Shown: positions 36,713 through 45,834, numbered from the stretch's first letter. The stretch: DNA of 64,000 bases from Phyllobacterium phragmitis (GCF_002980495.1 NZ_PVBR01000001.1:186001-250000); one strand, 5' to 3'. The notes: a model not told the origin generated them from the sequence alone. Translations and numbers: made by a program.

Positions 36713-36767
36713 TAGAGCGTCCTTTGTGCGCGTCCATTAGGACGCGCGTAGGACGCGCGGCGCTCTA
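36713..36767. repeat. TAGAGCG palindrome (family B) containing the doc stop codon
   Basis: TAGAGCGTCCTTTGTGCGCG is mirrored by a right half ending GCGCTCTA. A second copy is at 53754-53795. This copy has an extra duplication of TAGGACGCGCG. The last three bases (36765-36767) are the reverse complement of the TAG that ends doc. Confidence 0.8.
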
Positions 36768-37151
36768 TGGAGCAACCCTGACAGTATGGTCGCGGAAAAA
36801 GGCGGCGGCTCCGGTTTCATCGATTTGGCTGGCCGCGACCATGAGAACAAGTTGGATGATATCTTCTGGTTCGGCTTCAAGGCTGTATCCGTTGAAATAG
36901 AGAAAAAGATCAGCTGCCGCAAACCCCGTCCGTTTGTTGCCATCGACGAAAGGATGGTTTTTCACGATGCCGAAGAGATAGGCTGCTGCCAGCATACAAA
37001 GATCGGATTCCCCATAAGCCTGCTTATGGACAGGGCGGGCGAGTGCGGATTGAAGCATGGCTTCACTACGGATGCCGGGCGCCCCGCCATGAAGCCGTAG
37101 TTGTTCAATATGAAGCGCTTCGACGAACTCCTGCGAATGGAACTCGGTCAT
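36765..37151 (-). CDS. doc: Doc/Fic-family toxin (death on curing)
   Basis: This 128-residue protein contains KNHPFVDGNKRTGFAAADLFL, the Fic/Doc active motif HxFxDGNKRTG with His66. Length and the leading MTEFHSQEFVEALHIEQL are those of Doc toxins, which phosphorylate elongation factor Tu. The start overlaps the upstream antitoxin gene by four bases (ATGA). The partner is an AbrB-like protein, not the usual Phd antitoxin. Its stop codon lies in a palindromic repeat, so the native C-terminus may have been trimmed. Confidence 0.88.
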   Translation of the reverse strand: MTEFHSQEFVEALHIEQLRLHGGAPGIRSEAMLQSALARPVHKQAYGESDLCMLAAAYLFGIVKNHPFVDGNKRTGFAAADLFLYFNGYSLEAEPEDIIQLVLMVAASQIDETGAAAFFRDHTVRVAP

Positions 37152-37378
37152 TTGGCGAGAACGCGATAGGCGGCCTCATATTTTTTCATACGCTCGCGGG
37201 CGATCCGCATTTTCTTTTCAAACTCTTCCGGATCTTCGGACGTGCGGCGCAGTTTCAACCCATCTCCTTCCTCGACAAGAAGCAGGGTATCGCCGGCCTT
37301 CAGATTGTGCCTGTCCAGCACGTCCTTCGGGATGATGAAACCTTCCGAATTTCCGATCTTGCGCAGGGTGACGTTCAT
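37148..37378 (-). CDS. AbrB/MazE-like antitoxin
   Basis: The 76-residue protein has a SpoVT-AbrB swapped-hairpin DNA-binding fold: MNVTLRKIGNSEGFIIPKDVL and AGDTLLLVEEGDGLKLR. A charged helical tail (EEFEKKMRIARERMKKYEAAY) follows for toxin binding. ATG 37378 begins the AbrB fold; the frame continues upstream to 37450 but without matching sequence. It precedes doc with a four-base overlap and is predicted to block the toxin and repress the operon. Confidence 0.85.
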   Translation of the reverse strand: MNVTLRKIGNSEGFIIPKDVLDRHNLKAGDTLLLVEEGDGLKLRRTSEDPEEFEKKMRIARERMKKYEAAYRVLAK

Positions 37379-37430
37379 AGCTCGATCTCCAATCGTTATA
37401 ACACATGATATAACAATTGCGATTGTCTGT

Positions 37431-38423
37431 CTACAACCAGCCCTTCGCACGGAAAAAGAAAAGCGGCAGGATGGCGGAGACGACCATCAGGCCGAGCGCC
37501 ATCGGATAGCCCCAGGATTCCCCCAATTCCGGCATGAAACGGAAATTCATGCCGTAGATCGATGCGATCAGCGTGGGCGGCATGAAGCCGACGGCCGCGA
37601 CCGAGAAAATCTTGATGATGGCGTTCTGCTCGACCGATATCAGCCCGACGACGGTATCGAGCAGGAAAGTGATCTTGTTCGACAGGAAATCGACATAGTT
37701 TTCCAGCGACTGCGCGTCCCGCTCCAGCGATTTGATCGAGGCGCTTTTCTCCTTGCGGATGCCACTTGCCTGCATATTCGCCGTGACATAGACGAGCAGC
37801 CGGCTGATGCCCGCCAGGCTTTCGCGCACCTTGGAAAGAAATGCGCCCTGACGGCCGATCTGCGTCAGAAGCAGGCGGAAGTCCTTGTTGGTCATCGGGC
37901 GTTGATTGCCCCTGAGGTGGAAGATCGTCTGCGACGCCGTTTCGATTTTTTCCGCCACCGCTTCCAGTATATCGGCCAGCCGGTCGGTCGCCGCTTCGAT
38001 GATCCCGAGCAGCACGGAGACGCCGCTGCACTTCGCATCGATCAGGCCGTTGCCGGGTTTCATGGCGCGTTCGGCATAAAGCGCGATCGCCTTCGGTTCG
38101 ATATAGCGCACCGTGACAAGCAACTTGCCGGCCAGCACAAAGGAGACCGGCGCCGTCATCCGATGATCCTTGTCCACGGCGTAGAGAATGGGCGCGGTCA
38201 GATATTGCACGCCGTTTTCCATGTAGAAGCGGCTCGATTCCTCGATCTCGGCCATATCCGCGTCGGTGGGTATCGTTGCTCCGACCCATTTTTCGACTGC
38301 GTTGTCTTCTTCTGCCGTAGGATTGAGAAGGTCGATCCACAGCGTATTGTCGGGAAGCGGATTTCCCAATTTCGCCTGGACAAGTGTCAGATGGTCGTTA
38401 TCGAGACAGTAGATACGGATCAT
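37431..38423 (-). CDS. corA: CorA-type magnesium/divalent cation channel
   Basis: This 330-residue protein has a large cytoplasmic N-terminal alpha/beta domain, a long helix and two C-terminal membrane helices. The signature YGMNF follows the first helix (FMPPTLIASIYGMNF), and the tail PLFFFRAKGWL is lysine/arginine-marked as in CorA. It forms a pentameric channel for Mg2+ or Co2+. It is a single-gene unit, with the toxin-antitoxin pair downstream and a repeat then mutB upstream. Confidence 0.92.
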   Translation of the reverse strand: MIRIYCLDNDHLTLVQAKLGNPLPDNTLWIDLLNPTAEEDNAVEKWVGATIPTDADMAEIEESSRFYMENGVQYLTAPILYAVDKDHRMTAPVSFVLAGKLLVTVRYIEPKAIALYAERAMKPGNGLIDAKCSGVSVLLGIIEAATDRLADILEAVAEKIETASQTIFHLRGNQRPMTNKDFRLLLTQIGRQGAFLSKVRESLAGISRLLVYVTANMQASGIRKEKSASIKSLERDAQSLENYVDFLSNKITFLLDTVVGLISVEQNAIIKIFSVAAVGFMPPTLIASIYGMNFRFMPELGESWGYPMALGLMVVSAILPLFFFRAKGWL

Positions 38424-38510
38424 GGAGTTCTCTGGCGAATGTCAATGACAATAGAACCCTATATCGATGAGGCTTTACGATAGAATAACGATGACACCGC
38501 AAGGCGATCA

Positions 38511-38572
38511 CATATGAGTTGATGCGACGACGCCCCTCTTCCTTCTCCCACAAGGGGAGAAGGAAGAGGGGC
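38511..38572. repeat. Family C repeat with long hairpin
   Basis: CATATGAGTTGATGCGACGA leads into a strong hairpin whose left arm is CCCCTCTTCCTTCTCCC, with loop ACAA and right arm GGGGAGAAGGAAGAGGGG. A second copy in reverse orientation lies at 44771-44855. It sits between corA and the end of mutB. Confidence 0.8.
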
Positions 38573-38605
38573 GCGCTGCCATTGCCCTGCCTTCCAAGAG
38601 ATCAT

Positions 38606-40735
38606 TCAGAGACGCTCCAGCAGAATATCGATCAGACCTTCGGCAGCCTCGCCTATGACTGTGCCAGGCGGATAGATCGCCGTCGCTCCGGCGTTGAGCA
38701 CGGCATCATAATCCTGCGGAGGGATGACGCCGCCGATCACGATGAGAATGTTGTCGCCGCCGCGCTTGAGCAACGCCTCCTTCAACTCTGGCACCAGCGT
38801 CAGATGACCGGCCGCAAGCGAGGAGATGCCGAGGATATGGACCTGGCTTTCGACGGCGAGGTCGGCTACTTCTTCGGGCGTCTGGAACATCGCTCCGACG
38901 ATTGTCTCGAAGCCGAGATCGCCGAATGCTGTGGCGATCACCTTCTGCCCGCGGTCATGGCCATCCTGTCCCATCTTGGCGACGAGGACGCGCGGTTTTC
39001 CCTCCGCGCGTTTTTCGAAAGCCGCGACTTTCGCCAGAACACGCTCCACCACCTCGTTCTTGCCGATTTCCTTGCGGTAAACACCGGAAATGGTGCGGAT
39101 CTCGGCGACATGGCGGCCGAATGCCTTTTCCAGCGCCAGTGAGATTTCGCCGACGGTAGCCTTGGCGCGCGCCGCCCTGATAGCGTGTTCAAGGAGGTTG
39201 CCATTGCCTGATCTGGCGACCCCGGTCAGTTGCGAAAGAGCGGTTTCGACGTTGGCGACATCGCGCGTGCCTTTCAATTCCTGCAGCTTGGAAAGCTGTC
39301 GGGCGCGAACCTCCGCATTGTCCACCTTCAGGACATCGACCTCGATCTCCTGTCCAGCGCGATAGGCGTTGACGCCGATGACGGGCTGTTCGCCGCTGTC
39401 GATGCGCGCCTGCGTGCGCGCGGCCGCCTCCTCGATGCGCATTTTGGCAACACCCTGCTCGATGGCGCTCGCCATGCCGCCGAGATTTTCCACCTCTTCG
39501 ATATGGGTGAGCGCGCGAGCGGCCAGGTCATGCGTCAGCCGCTCGACATAGGCCGAGCCGCCCCATGGGTCGATGATGCGCGTTGTGCCGGCTTCCTTTT
39601 GCAGGATGAGCTGCGTATTGCGGGCGATCCGCGCCGAATGGTCGGTCGGCAGCGCCAGCGCTTCGTCGAAGGCATTGGTGTGCAGTGACTGCGTGCCGCC
39701 CTGTGTCGCAGCCATCGCCTCGATCATGGTGCGCATGATGTTGTTGTGGGGATCCTGCGCCGTCAGCGACCAGCCGGATGTCTGGCAGTGGGTGCGCAGC
39801 GATAGCGAGCGCTCATCCCGGGGCTGGAAGTTCTTCTTCATCAGCACCGCCCAGATGAGGCGGGCTGCCCGCAGCTTGGCGACTTCCATGAAGAAGTTCA
39901 TGCCGACGGCCCAGAAGAAGGAAAGGCGCGGTGCGAAGCTGTCGATGTCGAGCCCGGCCGCCACGCCCGCCCGCGCATATTCGATGCCGTCGGCGATCGT
40001 GTAGGCGAGTTCGAGATCGGCGGTCGCCCCGGCTTCCTGCATGTGATAGCCGGAGATCGAGATCGAGTTGAATTTCGGCATGTTGGCCGACGTATAGGAG
40101 AAGATGTCGGAGACGATCCGCATCGAAGGCTGCGGCGGATAGATATAGGTGTTGCGGACCATGAACTCCTTGAGGATGTCGTTCTGGATGGTCCCGGCGA
40201 GATCCTTTTGTGCGACGCCCTGTTCTTCCGCCGCCACGATATAGAGCGCCAGGACAGGCAGGACCGCGCCATTCATGGTCATGGAAACCGTCATCTGGTC
40301 GAGCGGGATACCGTCGAAGAGCTGCCGCATGTCGAGGATGGAATCGATGGCGACGCCCGCCATGCCGACGTCGCCGGCGACGCGCGGATGATCGCTGTCA
40401 TAGCCGCGATGGGTGGCGAGATCGAAGGCGATCGACAGGCCTTTCTGCCCGGCTTCCAGATTGCGGCGATAAAAGGCGTTCGATTCCTCAGCGGTCGAAA
40501 ACCCCGCATATTGCCGGATCGTCCATGGCCGCTGGATATACATTGTGGGGTAGGGGCCGCGAATGAAGGGCGGCGTTCCCGGATAGCTGTCGAGCCAGGG
40601 CAGGGATCTCAGATCCGCCTCGCCATAGGCGCGCTTGACCTTGATGCCCTCGGGCGTCGCCCATCGTCCGGCAGCCGGCTTCGGCATCCTGGCTTTCGGC
40701 TCTTTCCAGCCGATCTCGGTGAAATCCGGGATCAT
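38606..40735 (-). CDS. mutB: Methylmalonyl-CoA mutase, large (catalytic) subunit
   Basis: The 709-residue protein interconverts methylmalonyl-CoA and succinyl-CoA using adenosylcobalamin. The TIM-barrel start includes [21 protein letters not shown], with substrate residues in the [17 protein letters not shown] stretch. [19 protein letters not shown] is strictly conserved in mutases. The C-terminal B12 domain has [15 protein letters not shown] with the cobalt-ligating His in DGHDRG. It serves propionate, odd-chain and branched amino acid catabolism. mutA lies upstream, separated by 65 bases containing a repeat remnant. Rhizobial homologues are also called BhbA. Confidence 0.96.
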   Translation of the reverse strand: MIPDFTEIGWKEPKARMPKPAAGRWATPEGIKVKRAYGEADLRSLPWLDSYPGTPPFIRGPYPTMYIQRPWTIRQYAGFSTAEESNAFYRRNLEAGQKGLSIAFDLATHRGYDSDHPRVAGDVGMAGVAIDSILDMRQLFDGIPLDQMTVSMTMNGAVLPVLALYIVAAEEQGVAQKDLAGTIQNDILKEFMVRNTYIYPPQPSMRIVSDIFSYTSANMPKFNSISISGYHMQEAGATADLELAYTIADGIEYARAGVAAGLDIDSFAPRLSFFWAVGMNFFMEVAKLRAARLIWAVLMKKNFQPRDERSLSLRTHCQTSGWSLTAQDPHNNIMRTMIEAMAATQGGTQSLHTNAFDEALALPTDHSARIARNTQLILQKEAGTTRIIDPWGGSAYVERLTHDLAARALTHIEEVENLGGMASAIEQGVAKMRIEEAAARTQARIDSGEQPVIGVNAYRAGQEIEVDVLKVDNAEVRARQLSKLQELKGTRDVANVETALSQLTGVARSGNGNLLEHAIRAARAKATVGEISLALEKAFGRHVAEIRTISGVYRKEIGKNEVVERVLAKVAAFEKRAEGKPRVLVAKMGQDGHDRGQKVIATAFGDLGFETIVGAMFQTPEEVADLAVESQVHILGISSLAAGHLTLVPELKEALLKRGGDNILIVIGGVIPPQDYDAVLNAGATAIYPPGTVIGEAAEGLIDILLERL

Positions 40736-40747
40736 TGCGGGGTCTCC

Positions 40748-40804
40748 GTTTCAGCTGGAAGAAATGTTGGCGGGACAGAGGGGGGTGTCTAGCGGCTTCA
40801 TCAA
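40748..40804. repeat. Family A core repeat remnant between mutA and mutB
   Basis: GTTTCAGCTGGAAGAAATGT followed by TGGCGGGACAGAGGGG and AGCGGCTTCATCAA is a decayed version of the family A core. It fills the mutA-mutB gap and reaches the mutA stop codon. Confidence 0.65.
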
Positions 40805-42243
40805 CCCAAAATCCCATCCAGCGTTTCGTCGATGCGCTGGAAGACCAGCGGTTCGCAATGCACCGCGCCTTCGTTTGGCAGCGGCTTGCGTTCGGCATCG
40901 AGCACCAGCACCGGGCGATCCTGCTTCGGCGGATAGACCGTCGTGCCGACGATCGATCTTTGGCCGCTGCGATAGGATGCCGCCCGCCTTTCGCGGGTTT
41001 CCGCGATCAGCGCCTGAAAGCTGCCATGCACCAGGCTCTTCAGAATGCCGCCTTCGCGCTCCAGCGCCTGGAATGCATTCCAGGCCGCTTCGCACAGGGC
41101 CTCCGTCAGCGCCTCGATCCCGCCGGAACCTGCGCCTGGATCGGCGACGAAGCCGAGATGGGATTCGTTCGCAAGGATGAGCTGCGTGTTGCGTGCGAGC
41201 CGCCGCGCTTGAGCGTCGGGCAGGCCATGCGTAATGGTATGCGGCAGGACCGATATGCTATCCGCTCCGCCGGCCGCCGCCGCGAAGACGGCAATCGTCG
41301 TGCGCAGGATATTGGTCTCAGGGTCGCGCGCGGCAATCATCCGCATCGAGGTTTCGACATGGATCGTGGCGGGAGAGGCTGGGATGCCGCAGGCTTCCTG
41401 CAGCCGGGCCCAGAGCCGCCGCAGCGCGCGCAATTTGGCGATGGTGACGAACTGATCCTGATCGGCGCAAACCGAAAAGCCGATATGAGGGGCTGCATGG
41501 ACGATCGGCTGGCGTGCATCCTCGAACATTCTGAGATGTCCGATGGCGACGGACAGCATGGCGCCCAGCTCCTGCGCCTCCGTGGCGCCCGCATTGTGAT
41601 AGGGGCGTCCGTCGGCTTCCAGCACGATGCCGGGAAGACCCGAGGCGAAAAAGCCCGATAGAGACTGCGGCAGCGAGGCTTTCAATGCCGCAATGCTCAT
41701 GCGCAGCCATCCAGCCGAAGCGAGCGTCGCGGTCGGATCTATACCCAGCGAAAAGGTCGTGCGCGCCGGATCGATGCGTTTGGAGCGCATATAGTCGACG
41801 AACCAGTCGGCGCAGGACCGGCCATTGGGATGCGCATCGATCCGCAGGTGCAGACCGTCGAGCTTCACGCCTTCGAAAAGCTGGCTGATCGTATCCGGCC
41901 TGGCCGGAAGGCCATAGCCGAATGCGTTCTGCGCCCCCTCGAAGACGAGAGCCACGCCGTCGGCGCCGTTTTCGACATCCTCGATAAGCTGGCGATTGGC
42001 GCGGGACGGATCTGGATCGTCTGCCCGCTGAAGGATTCGCCAAGGGCGGTCCGGTTGCGAGCGCGGCAGGAGCTTGGCGTTTTTGGTGCGGTCGTAGAGC
42101 GCTTCGATGACGACCCCGTCATCGATATCCGAAACCAGCGCTCCCTCGAAACTGACGCCTTTCAGTGTTTTTTCGGCAAGCTGCACCCAGCGATCATAAT
42201 CGACCGGAGGAAACCCCGCCTCCCTCAGTATGCTCGCGTCCAT
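40801..42243 (-). CDS. mutA: Methylmalonyl-CoA mutase, small subunit
   Basis: This 480-residue protein resembles the mutase barrel but is shorter than the catalytic subunit. Recognisable pieces are the N-terminal helix region DYDRWVQLAEKTLKGV, the barrel stretch RTTFSLGIDPTATLAS, and [27 protein letters not shown], which parallels the substrate barrel of MutB. The C-terminal B12 domain lacks the DxHxxG motif, as in non-catalytic small subunits. It forms a heterodimer with the downstream MutB. GGGAGAAGG before ATG 42243 is a good ribosome-binding site. Confidence 0.9.
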   Translation of the reverse strand: MDASILREAGFPPVDYDRWVQLAEKTLKGVSFEGALVSDIDDGVVIEALYDRTKNAKLLPRSQPDRPWRILQRADDPDPSRANRQLIEDVENGADGVALVFEGAQNAFGYGLPARPDTISQLFEGVKLDGLHLRIDAHPNGRSCADWFVDYMRSKRIDPARTTFSLGIDPTATLASAGWLRMSIAALKASLPQSLSGFFASGLPGIVLEADGRPYHNAGATEAQELGAMLSVAIGHLRMFEDARQPIVHAAPHIGFSVCADQDQFVTIAKLRALRRLWARLQEACGIPASPATIHVETSMRMIAARDPETNILRTTIAVFAAAAGGADSISVLPHTITHGLPDAQARRLARNTQLILANESHLGFVADPGAGSGGIEALTEALCEAAWNAFQALEREGGILKSLVHGSFQALIAETRERRAASYRSGQRSIVGTTVYPPKQDRPVLVLDAERKPLPNEGAVHCEPLVFQRIDETLDGILG

Positions 42244-42349
42244 GCCTTCTCCCGTTCATGATGCTTGCACCGTGAGTGTAGGGATTGGCAATGGGATTCG
42301 CAATAAAACAAAAGCGGAGGGGATGCTCGTAGCATGAGGGAGCGGCGGC

Positions 42350-42596
42350 TCCCCCTCTCTTGCGATTTCTAACACTTAGCCTCCACTTCGCTACGCTCCG
42401 TTTCGGCTAAGATGTTGAAATCACTTTCTCTCCCGCAAGGGGAGAGAGAACGCTGCGCTATCGTCGCGCAAATCGCAGAAGGTCGAGATTGGCAAAAGCA
42501 CTCATGCCAGCCCCTATCTCCCCCTTGGCGGGGGAGAAAGCAAATTCTTGGGCTTAGCTCTTTGCTAAGTCCTTAGAATTTGCAAGAGAGGGGGGG
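42350..42596. repeat. MITE-like element with terminal inverted repeats
   Basis: The left end (CCCCCTCTCTTGCGATTTCT then AACACTTAGCC) is mirrored at the right end, whose complement reads CCCCCTCTCTTGCAAATTCT then AAGGACTTAGC. Inside are smaller hairpins such as TCTCCCGCAAGGGGAGA and GGGCTTAGCTCTTTGCTAAG. No gene is present. It occupies most of the space between mutA and the next gene. Confidence 0.75.
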
Positions 42597-42609
42597 CTAG
42601 CGCCACCCC

Positions 42610-42978
42610 TCACACGAACTGGCTCAACCCCGGAATAGCATCGACCACGGCATCCACCGGACCCGAGCCTGCTTTCTCGCGCGCATAGGCGATGGTTTCC
42701 TTCGAAACCCCTGAAATCTCGCTCATGCCGAGACCCGCACCCATGAGCTGGGTGCCGAGCCCCATGACGCCGCCCATCATGCCGGACATGAAGCCGCCGC
42801 CCTGGCTGTCGGCGGCGGCAATGGCATCCTGTGCGCCGGGAATGGCTGCGACGAGGGCCGCGACCTTGTCGGCAGGACCTTCCTTTTGCAGAAAGGCGAG
42901 AATCATGCCGACCGCCTTGGTGGCCGTGGCGGGATCGATACCGACATTGGAAGTGATGCGCGCGACGAGTTCGTCCAT
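42610..42978 (-). CDS. Small DUF2267-like hypothetical protein
   Basis: The 122-residue product starts MDELVARITSNVGIDPATA, followed by AVGMILAFLQKEG, a helical pattern seen in DUF2267 and related DUF2780 proteins. The middle is Gly/Met-rich (GGGFMSGMMGGVMGLGTQLMGAG), and the end carries VSKETIAYAREKAGSG. No catalytic motif is present. It may be a small helical bundle regulator. The family assignment is tentative; the gene itself is supported by codon use and a GGAGAGGACC ribosome-binding region before ATG 42978. Confidence 0.7.
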   Translation of the reverse strand: MDELVARITSNVGIDPATATKAVGMILAFLQKEGPADKVAALVAAIPGAQDAIAAADSQGGGFMSGMMGGVMGLGTQLMGAGLGMSEISGVSKETIAYAREKAGSGPVDAVVDAIPGLSQFV

Positions 42979-43049
42979 GAGGTCCTCTCCAGAAATTTAC
43001 GTTTACGTAATATGCATTCGAGGCACGGGAATGCAAGCCTGTCTTGGAA

Positions 43050-43175
43050 AGGGAGTAGGGGAATAGGGGAGTATGTTTTAGGTGCTTTTTTAACAAAAGC
43101 GTTTTGCCGCAAATAAGGACCGAGGCTTACTCCCCTATTCCCCTATTCCCCTATTCCCCTATTCCCCTATTCCCA
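43050..43175. repeat. Inverted octamer array upstream of the HerA-like gene (copy 3)
   Basis: The left arm is GGGAGTAGGGGAATAGGGGA ending GTATGTTTT. After about 50 bases with a small hairpin (AACAAAAGCGTTTTG), the right arm is six perfect CTATTCCC units. Unit length, edge sequences and arrangement match copies 1 and 2 around betB. Confidence 0.9.
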
Positions 43176-43215
43176 CTATACCCGAGGCAGGGCCGCAATT
43201 TGGAGAAGACGAGAC

Positions 43216-44730
43216 ATGCTCGCCGAAGACGCAGTTTTTCTTGGCGCAAGCCGAAAGGCCGACGACAGCTATCAGCAACCGGAATATCTTCAGCTGCAAT
43301 ACGGTAATCGCCATGGCCTCGTGACCGGTGCGACCGGTACGGGCAAGACCGTCAGCCTCCAAATTCTGGCGCAAGGTTTTTCCGACGCCGGCGTTCCGGT
43401 TTTCTGCGCCGATATCAAGGGCGATCTCTCAGGGATAGCCGCCAAGGGTGAGCCCAAGGACTTCCTTCTCAAGCGGGCCGAGCAGGTCAACCTCGATCCT
43501 TATGCGTTCGAGGCGGCGCCGACCATCTTCTGGGATATTTTCGGTGAGCAGGGGCATCCGATCAGGGCGACCATTACGGAAATGGGCCCGCTGCTTCTTT
43601 CGCGCCTGATGGACCTGACCAATGCGCAGGAAGGCGTGCTCAACATCGCCTTCCGCATCGCAGACGAGGAAGGCCTGCTTCTTCTCGACATGAAGGACCT
43701 GCAGGCGCTTCTGACCAATATCGCCGAGCGCTCCGCCGAGCTTTCGATCAAATACGGCAATGTCAATAAGACCTCCGTCGGCGCGATCCAGCGTTCGCTT
43801 CTCGTGCTGGAACAGCAGGGCGGCACGAAATTCTTCGGTGAACCGGCGCTCAGGATCGCCGATATCATGCGCACCACCACCGATGGACGCGGCATCGTCA
43901 ATATTCTGGCCGCCGACAAGCTGATGATGAATCCGCGGCTTTACTCGACATTCCTCCTCTGGCTGATGTCGGAGCTGTTCGAGGAACTGCCCGAGGTGGG
44001 TGATCCGGACAAGCCGCGCCTGGTGTTCTTTTTCGATGAAGCGCATCTGCTCTTCAACGAAGCGCCGAAAGCGCTGCTCGATCGCGTCGAGCAGGTGGTG
44101 CGCCTGATCCGCTCAAAAGGCGTCGGCGTCTATTTCGTCACGCAGAACCCGCTTGACGTGCCGGAGACAGTTCTGGCCCAGCTCGGCAACCGCGTGCAGC
44201 ACGCTCTGCGCGCCTACACCCCGCGCGAGACCAATGCGGTTAAGACGGCGGCCGATACATTCCGTCCCAATCCCGATTTCAACACCTTCAAGGCGATCAC
44301 CAATCTCGGCACCGGCGAGGCGCTGGTCTCGACCTTGCAGGACAAGGGAGTGCCCTCCATCGTCCAGCGCACCCTCATGCGGCCGCCGGCCTCGCGCATC
44401 GGCCCGCTGACGCCGGACGAGCGGGCGAAGATCATCGCCGCGAGCCCGGTTGCCGGATTATACGACCAGATGGTCGATCCGGAGTCTGCGTATGAGATAC
44501 TTCAGCGCAAGACGCAGGAGATTGCCGCCGCACAGGACAAGATCAAGGCCGATAGCCAGAGTGGCGGCGGTGGCGGCTGGGGTGGCGTTCTGGAAAGCGC
44601 TCTCGGCGGAGGCTCCAGGTCCGGGCGTCAGACGGTGGCGGAAGCCGCGATGAAGTCCGTCGTGCGATCCGTCGCCTCTTCGCTCGGCAGAGCCCTGGTG
44701 CGCGGCGTTCTGGGCAGCCTGAAGCGTTAG
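43216..44730 (+). CDS. HerA-like ATPase (DUF853 family)
   Basis: The 504-residue P-loop ATPase has Walker A GATGTGKTVSLQ near residue 40 and Walker B LVFFFDEAHLLF near residue 275. VTQNPLDVPETVLAQLGNRVQHALRAYTPRE is the characteristic sensor/arginine stretch of the HerA/FtsK superfamily subgroup DUF853 (E. coli YjgR). The tail is Gly-rich (SGGGGGWGG) with a closing helix. Proteins of this group are thought to be DNA-translocating ATPases, but their function is not established. Here no NurA-type nuclease gene is adjacent. The start is ATG 43216; GGAG lies at 43201-43204 (TTTGGAGAAGACGAGAC), but with long spacing. Confidence 0.85.
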   Translation: MLAEDAVFLGASRKADDSYQQPEYLQLQYGNRHGLVTGATGTGKTVSLQILAQGFSDAGVPVFCADIKGDLSGIAAKGEPKDFLLKRAEQVNLDPYAFEAAPTIFWDIFGEQGHPIRATITEMGPLLLSRLMDLTNAQEGVLNIAFRIADEEGLLLLDMKDLQALLTNIAERSAELSIKYGNVNKTSVGAIQRSLLVLEQQGGTKFFGEPALRIADIMRTTTDGRGIVNILAADKLMMNPRLYSTFLLWLMSELFEELPEVGDPDKPRLVFFFDEAHLLFNEAPKALLDRVEQVVRLIRSKGVGVYFVTQNPLDVPETVLAQLGNRVQHALRAYTPRETNAVKTAADTFRPNPDFNTFKAITNLGTGEALVSTLQDKGVPSIVQRTLMRPPASRIGPLTPDERAKIIAASPVAGLYDQMVDPESAYEILQRKTQEIAAAQDKIKADSQSGGGGGWGGVLESALGGGSRSGRQTVAEAAMKSVVRSVASSLGRALVRGVLGSLKR

Positions 44731-44889
44731 CGTTTCACCCCCTCTGCCCTGCCGGGCAGAGGCAGGGCAATTGCATATGGCGGATTTGCTCTCCTCTTCC
44801 TTCTCCCACAAGGGGAGAAGGAAGAGATGCGTCGTCGCATCAACTCCGTATGCAATAGACCTGCGGGCAGAGGGGGTGTTACAGCGCTG
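44731..44889. repeat. Composite repeat: family C element nested in family A arms
   Basis: Outer CACCCCCTCTGCCC and GGGCAGAGGGGGTG arms belong to family A. Between them, TTGCATATGG (44771) and CCGTATGCAA (44846-44855) bound a family C element containing the CTCTTCCTTCTCCC hairpin. The inner element therefore appears to have entered a family A copy. Confidence 0.75.
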
Positions 44890-44899
44890 ATGCCCTTAA

Positions 44900-45610
44900 C
44901 TACATCACCAGAATCGGCGTCTTGTTCGGCACCCTGTCATAGAGATCGATGACGTCCTGGTTGATCAGGCGCACGCAGCCCGAAGAAACCGCCTTGCCGA
45001 TGGACCACCATTCCGGCGAGCCGTGCAGGCGGTAGAGCGTATCCTTGCCGTCCTTGAAGATGTAGAGCGCGCGCGCGCCGAGCGGGTTCTGCAGGCCGGG
45101 CTGCATGCCGCCATTGGCGGCGCTGTACTGCGCCAGTTCCGGCTGCCGCGCGATCATATCGGACGGCGGCGTCCAAGTTGGCCATTTGCGCTTCCACTGG
45201 ATGATGGCGCGGCCGGACCAGGAAAAGCCCTCACGTCCGATGCCGACGCCGTAACGGATCGCTTCGCCGCCCTCGCGGACCAGATAGAGAAAGCGGTTAC
45301 CCGTATCGACAACCACCGTGCCCGGCCGTTCTCCCGTCGGGTCACGGACAATCTGGCGCAGATATTGTTTCTGCATCTTTGCGATGGGGATTGCCGGCAG
45401 CTGATAGCCTCCATCCTCCATCGGGCCGTACATAGCCACATAGGGACCAAAGGCCGAATCGACGCTTGCCCGCGGGGAGGTCGGCATGCCCGCCGCATTG
45501 ACATCGATGACCGGAATGTCGCGGCGCAGTTGCGTGCAGCCGGAAAGGCCGGCTGCTGCGGTGGCGGTCAATGCCGTCAGGAACGAGCGGCGAGAAAGTG
45601 CATTTTCCAT
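44900..45610 (-). CDS. L,D-transpeptidase (YkuD domain), probable Tat lipoprotein
   Basis: The 236-residue protein begins with a twin-arginine lipoprotein signal: SRRSFLTALTATAAAGLSGC with lipid-modified Cys25. The YkuD catalytic core ends with HGSPEWWSIGKAVSSGCVRL, giving His196 and nucleophile Cys212 in the HGxx...SxGCxR motif. These enzymes form 3-3 peptidoglycan cross-links or attach outer-membrane proteins to the wall. ATG 45610 precedes the signal peptide directly; the frame extends upstream but is not convincing. Confidence 0.92.
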   Translation of the reverse strand: MENALSRRSFLTALTATAAAGLSGCTQLRRDIPVIDVNAAGMPTSPRASVDSAFGPYVAMYGPMEDGGYQLPAIPIAKMQKQYLRQIVRDPTGERPGTVVVDTGNRFLYLVREGGEAIRYGVGIGREGFSWSGRAIIQWKRKWPTWTPPSDMIARQPELAQYSAANGGMQPGLQNPLGARALYIFKDGKDTLYRLHGSPEWWSIGKAVSSGCVRLINQDVIDLYDRVPNKTPILVM

Positions 45611-45834
45611 TGTAGAACCAGACTTGTGGAGGGAGGGCTTTATAAGCTTCTTTTGGTTAACGAATAGCAATCAGATCGTGAAAGTGTCGTTATCGCACGA
45701 GGAATATGGCCGCGAGCCGGTCGGAATCGGGCGCAAAGATGGCCCCGGCGATGCTGTTGCCTTCATGCAACAGATATGTCCGGAATGGCTATCTCATTGC
45801 TTCGGACTCATGTTCACATCTCGGTGATCGCGCG

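Noticed and set aside
37242-38483. 413-codon frame opposite corA
   Set aside because: Shadow frame opposite a clear CorA with the GMN motif.
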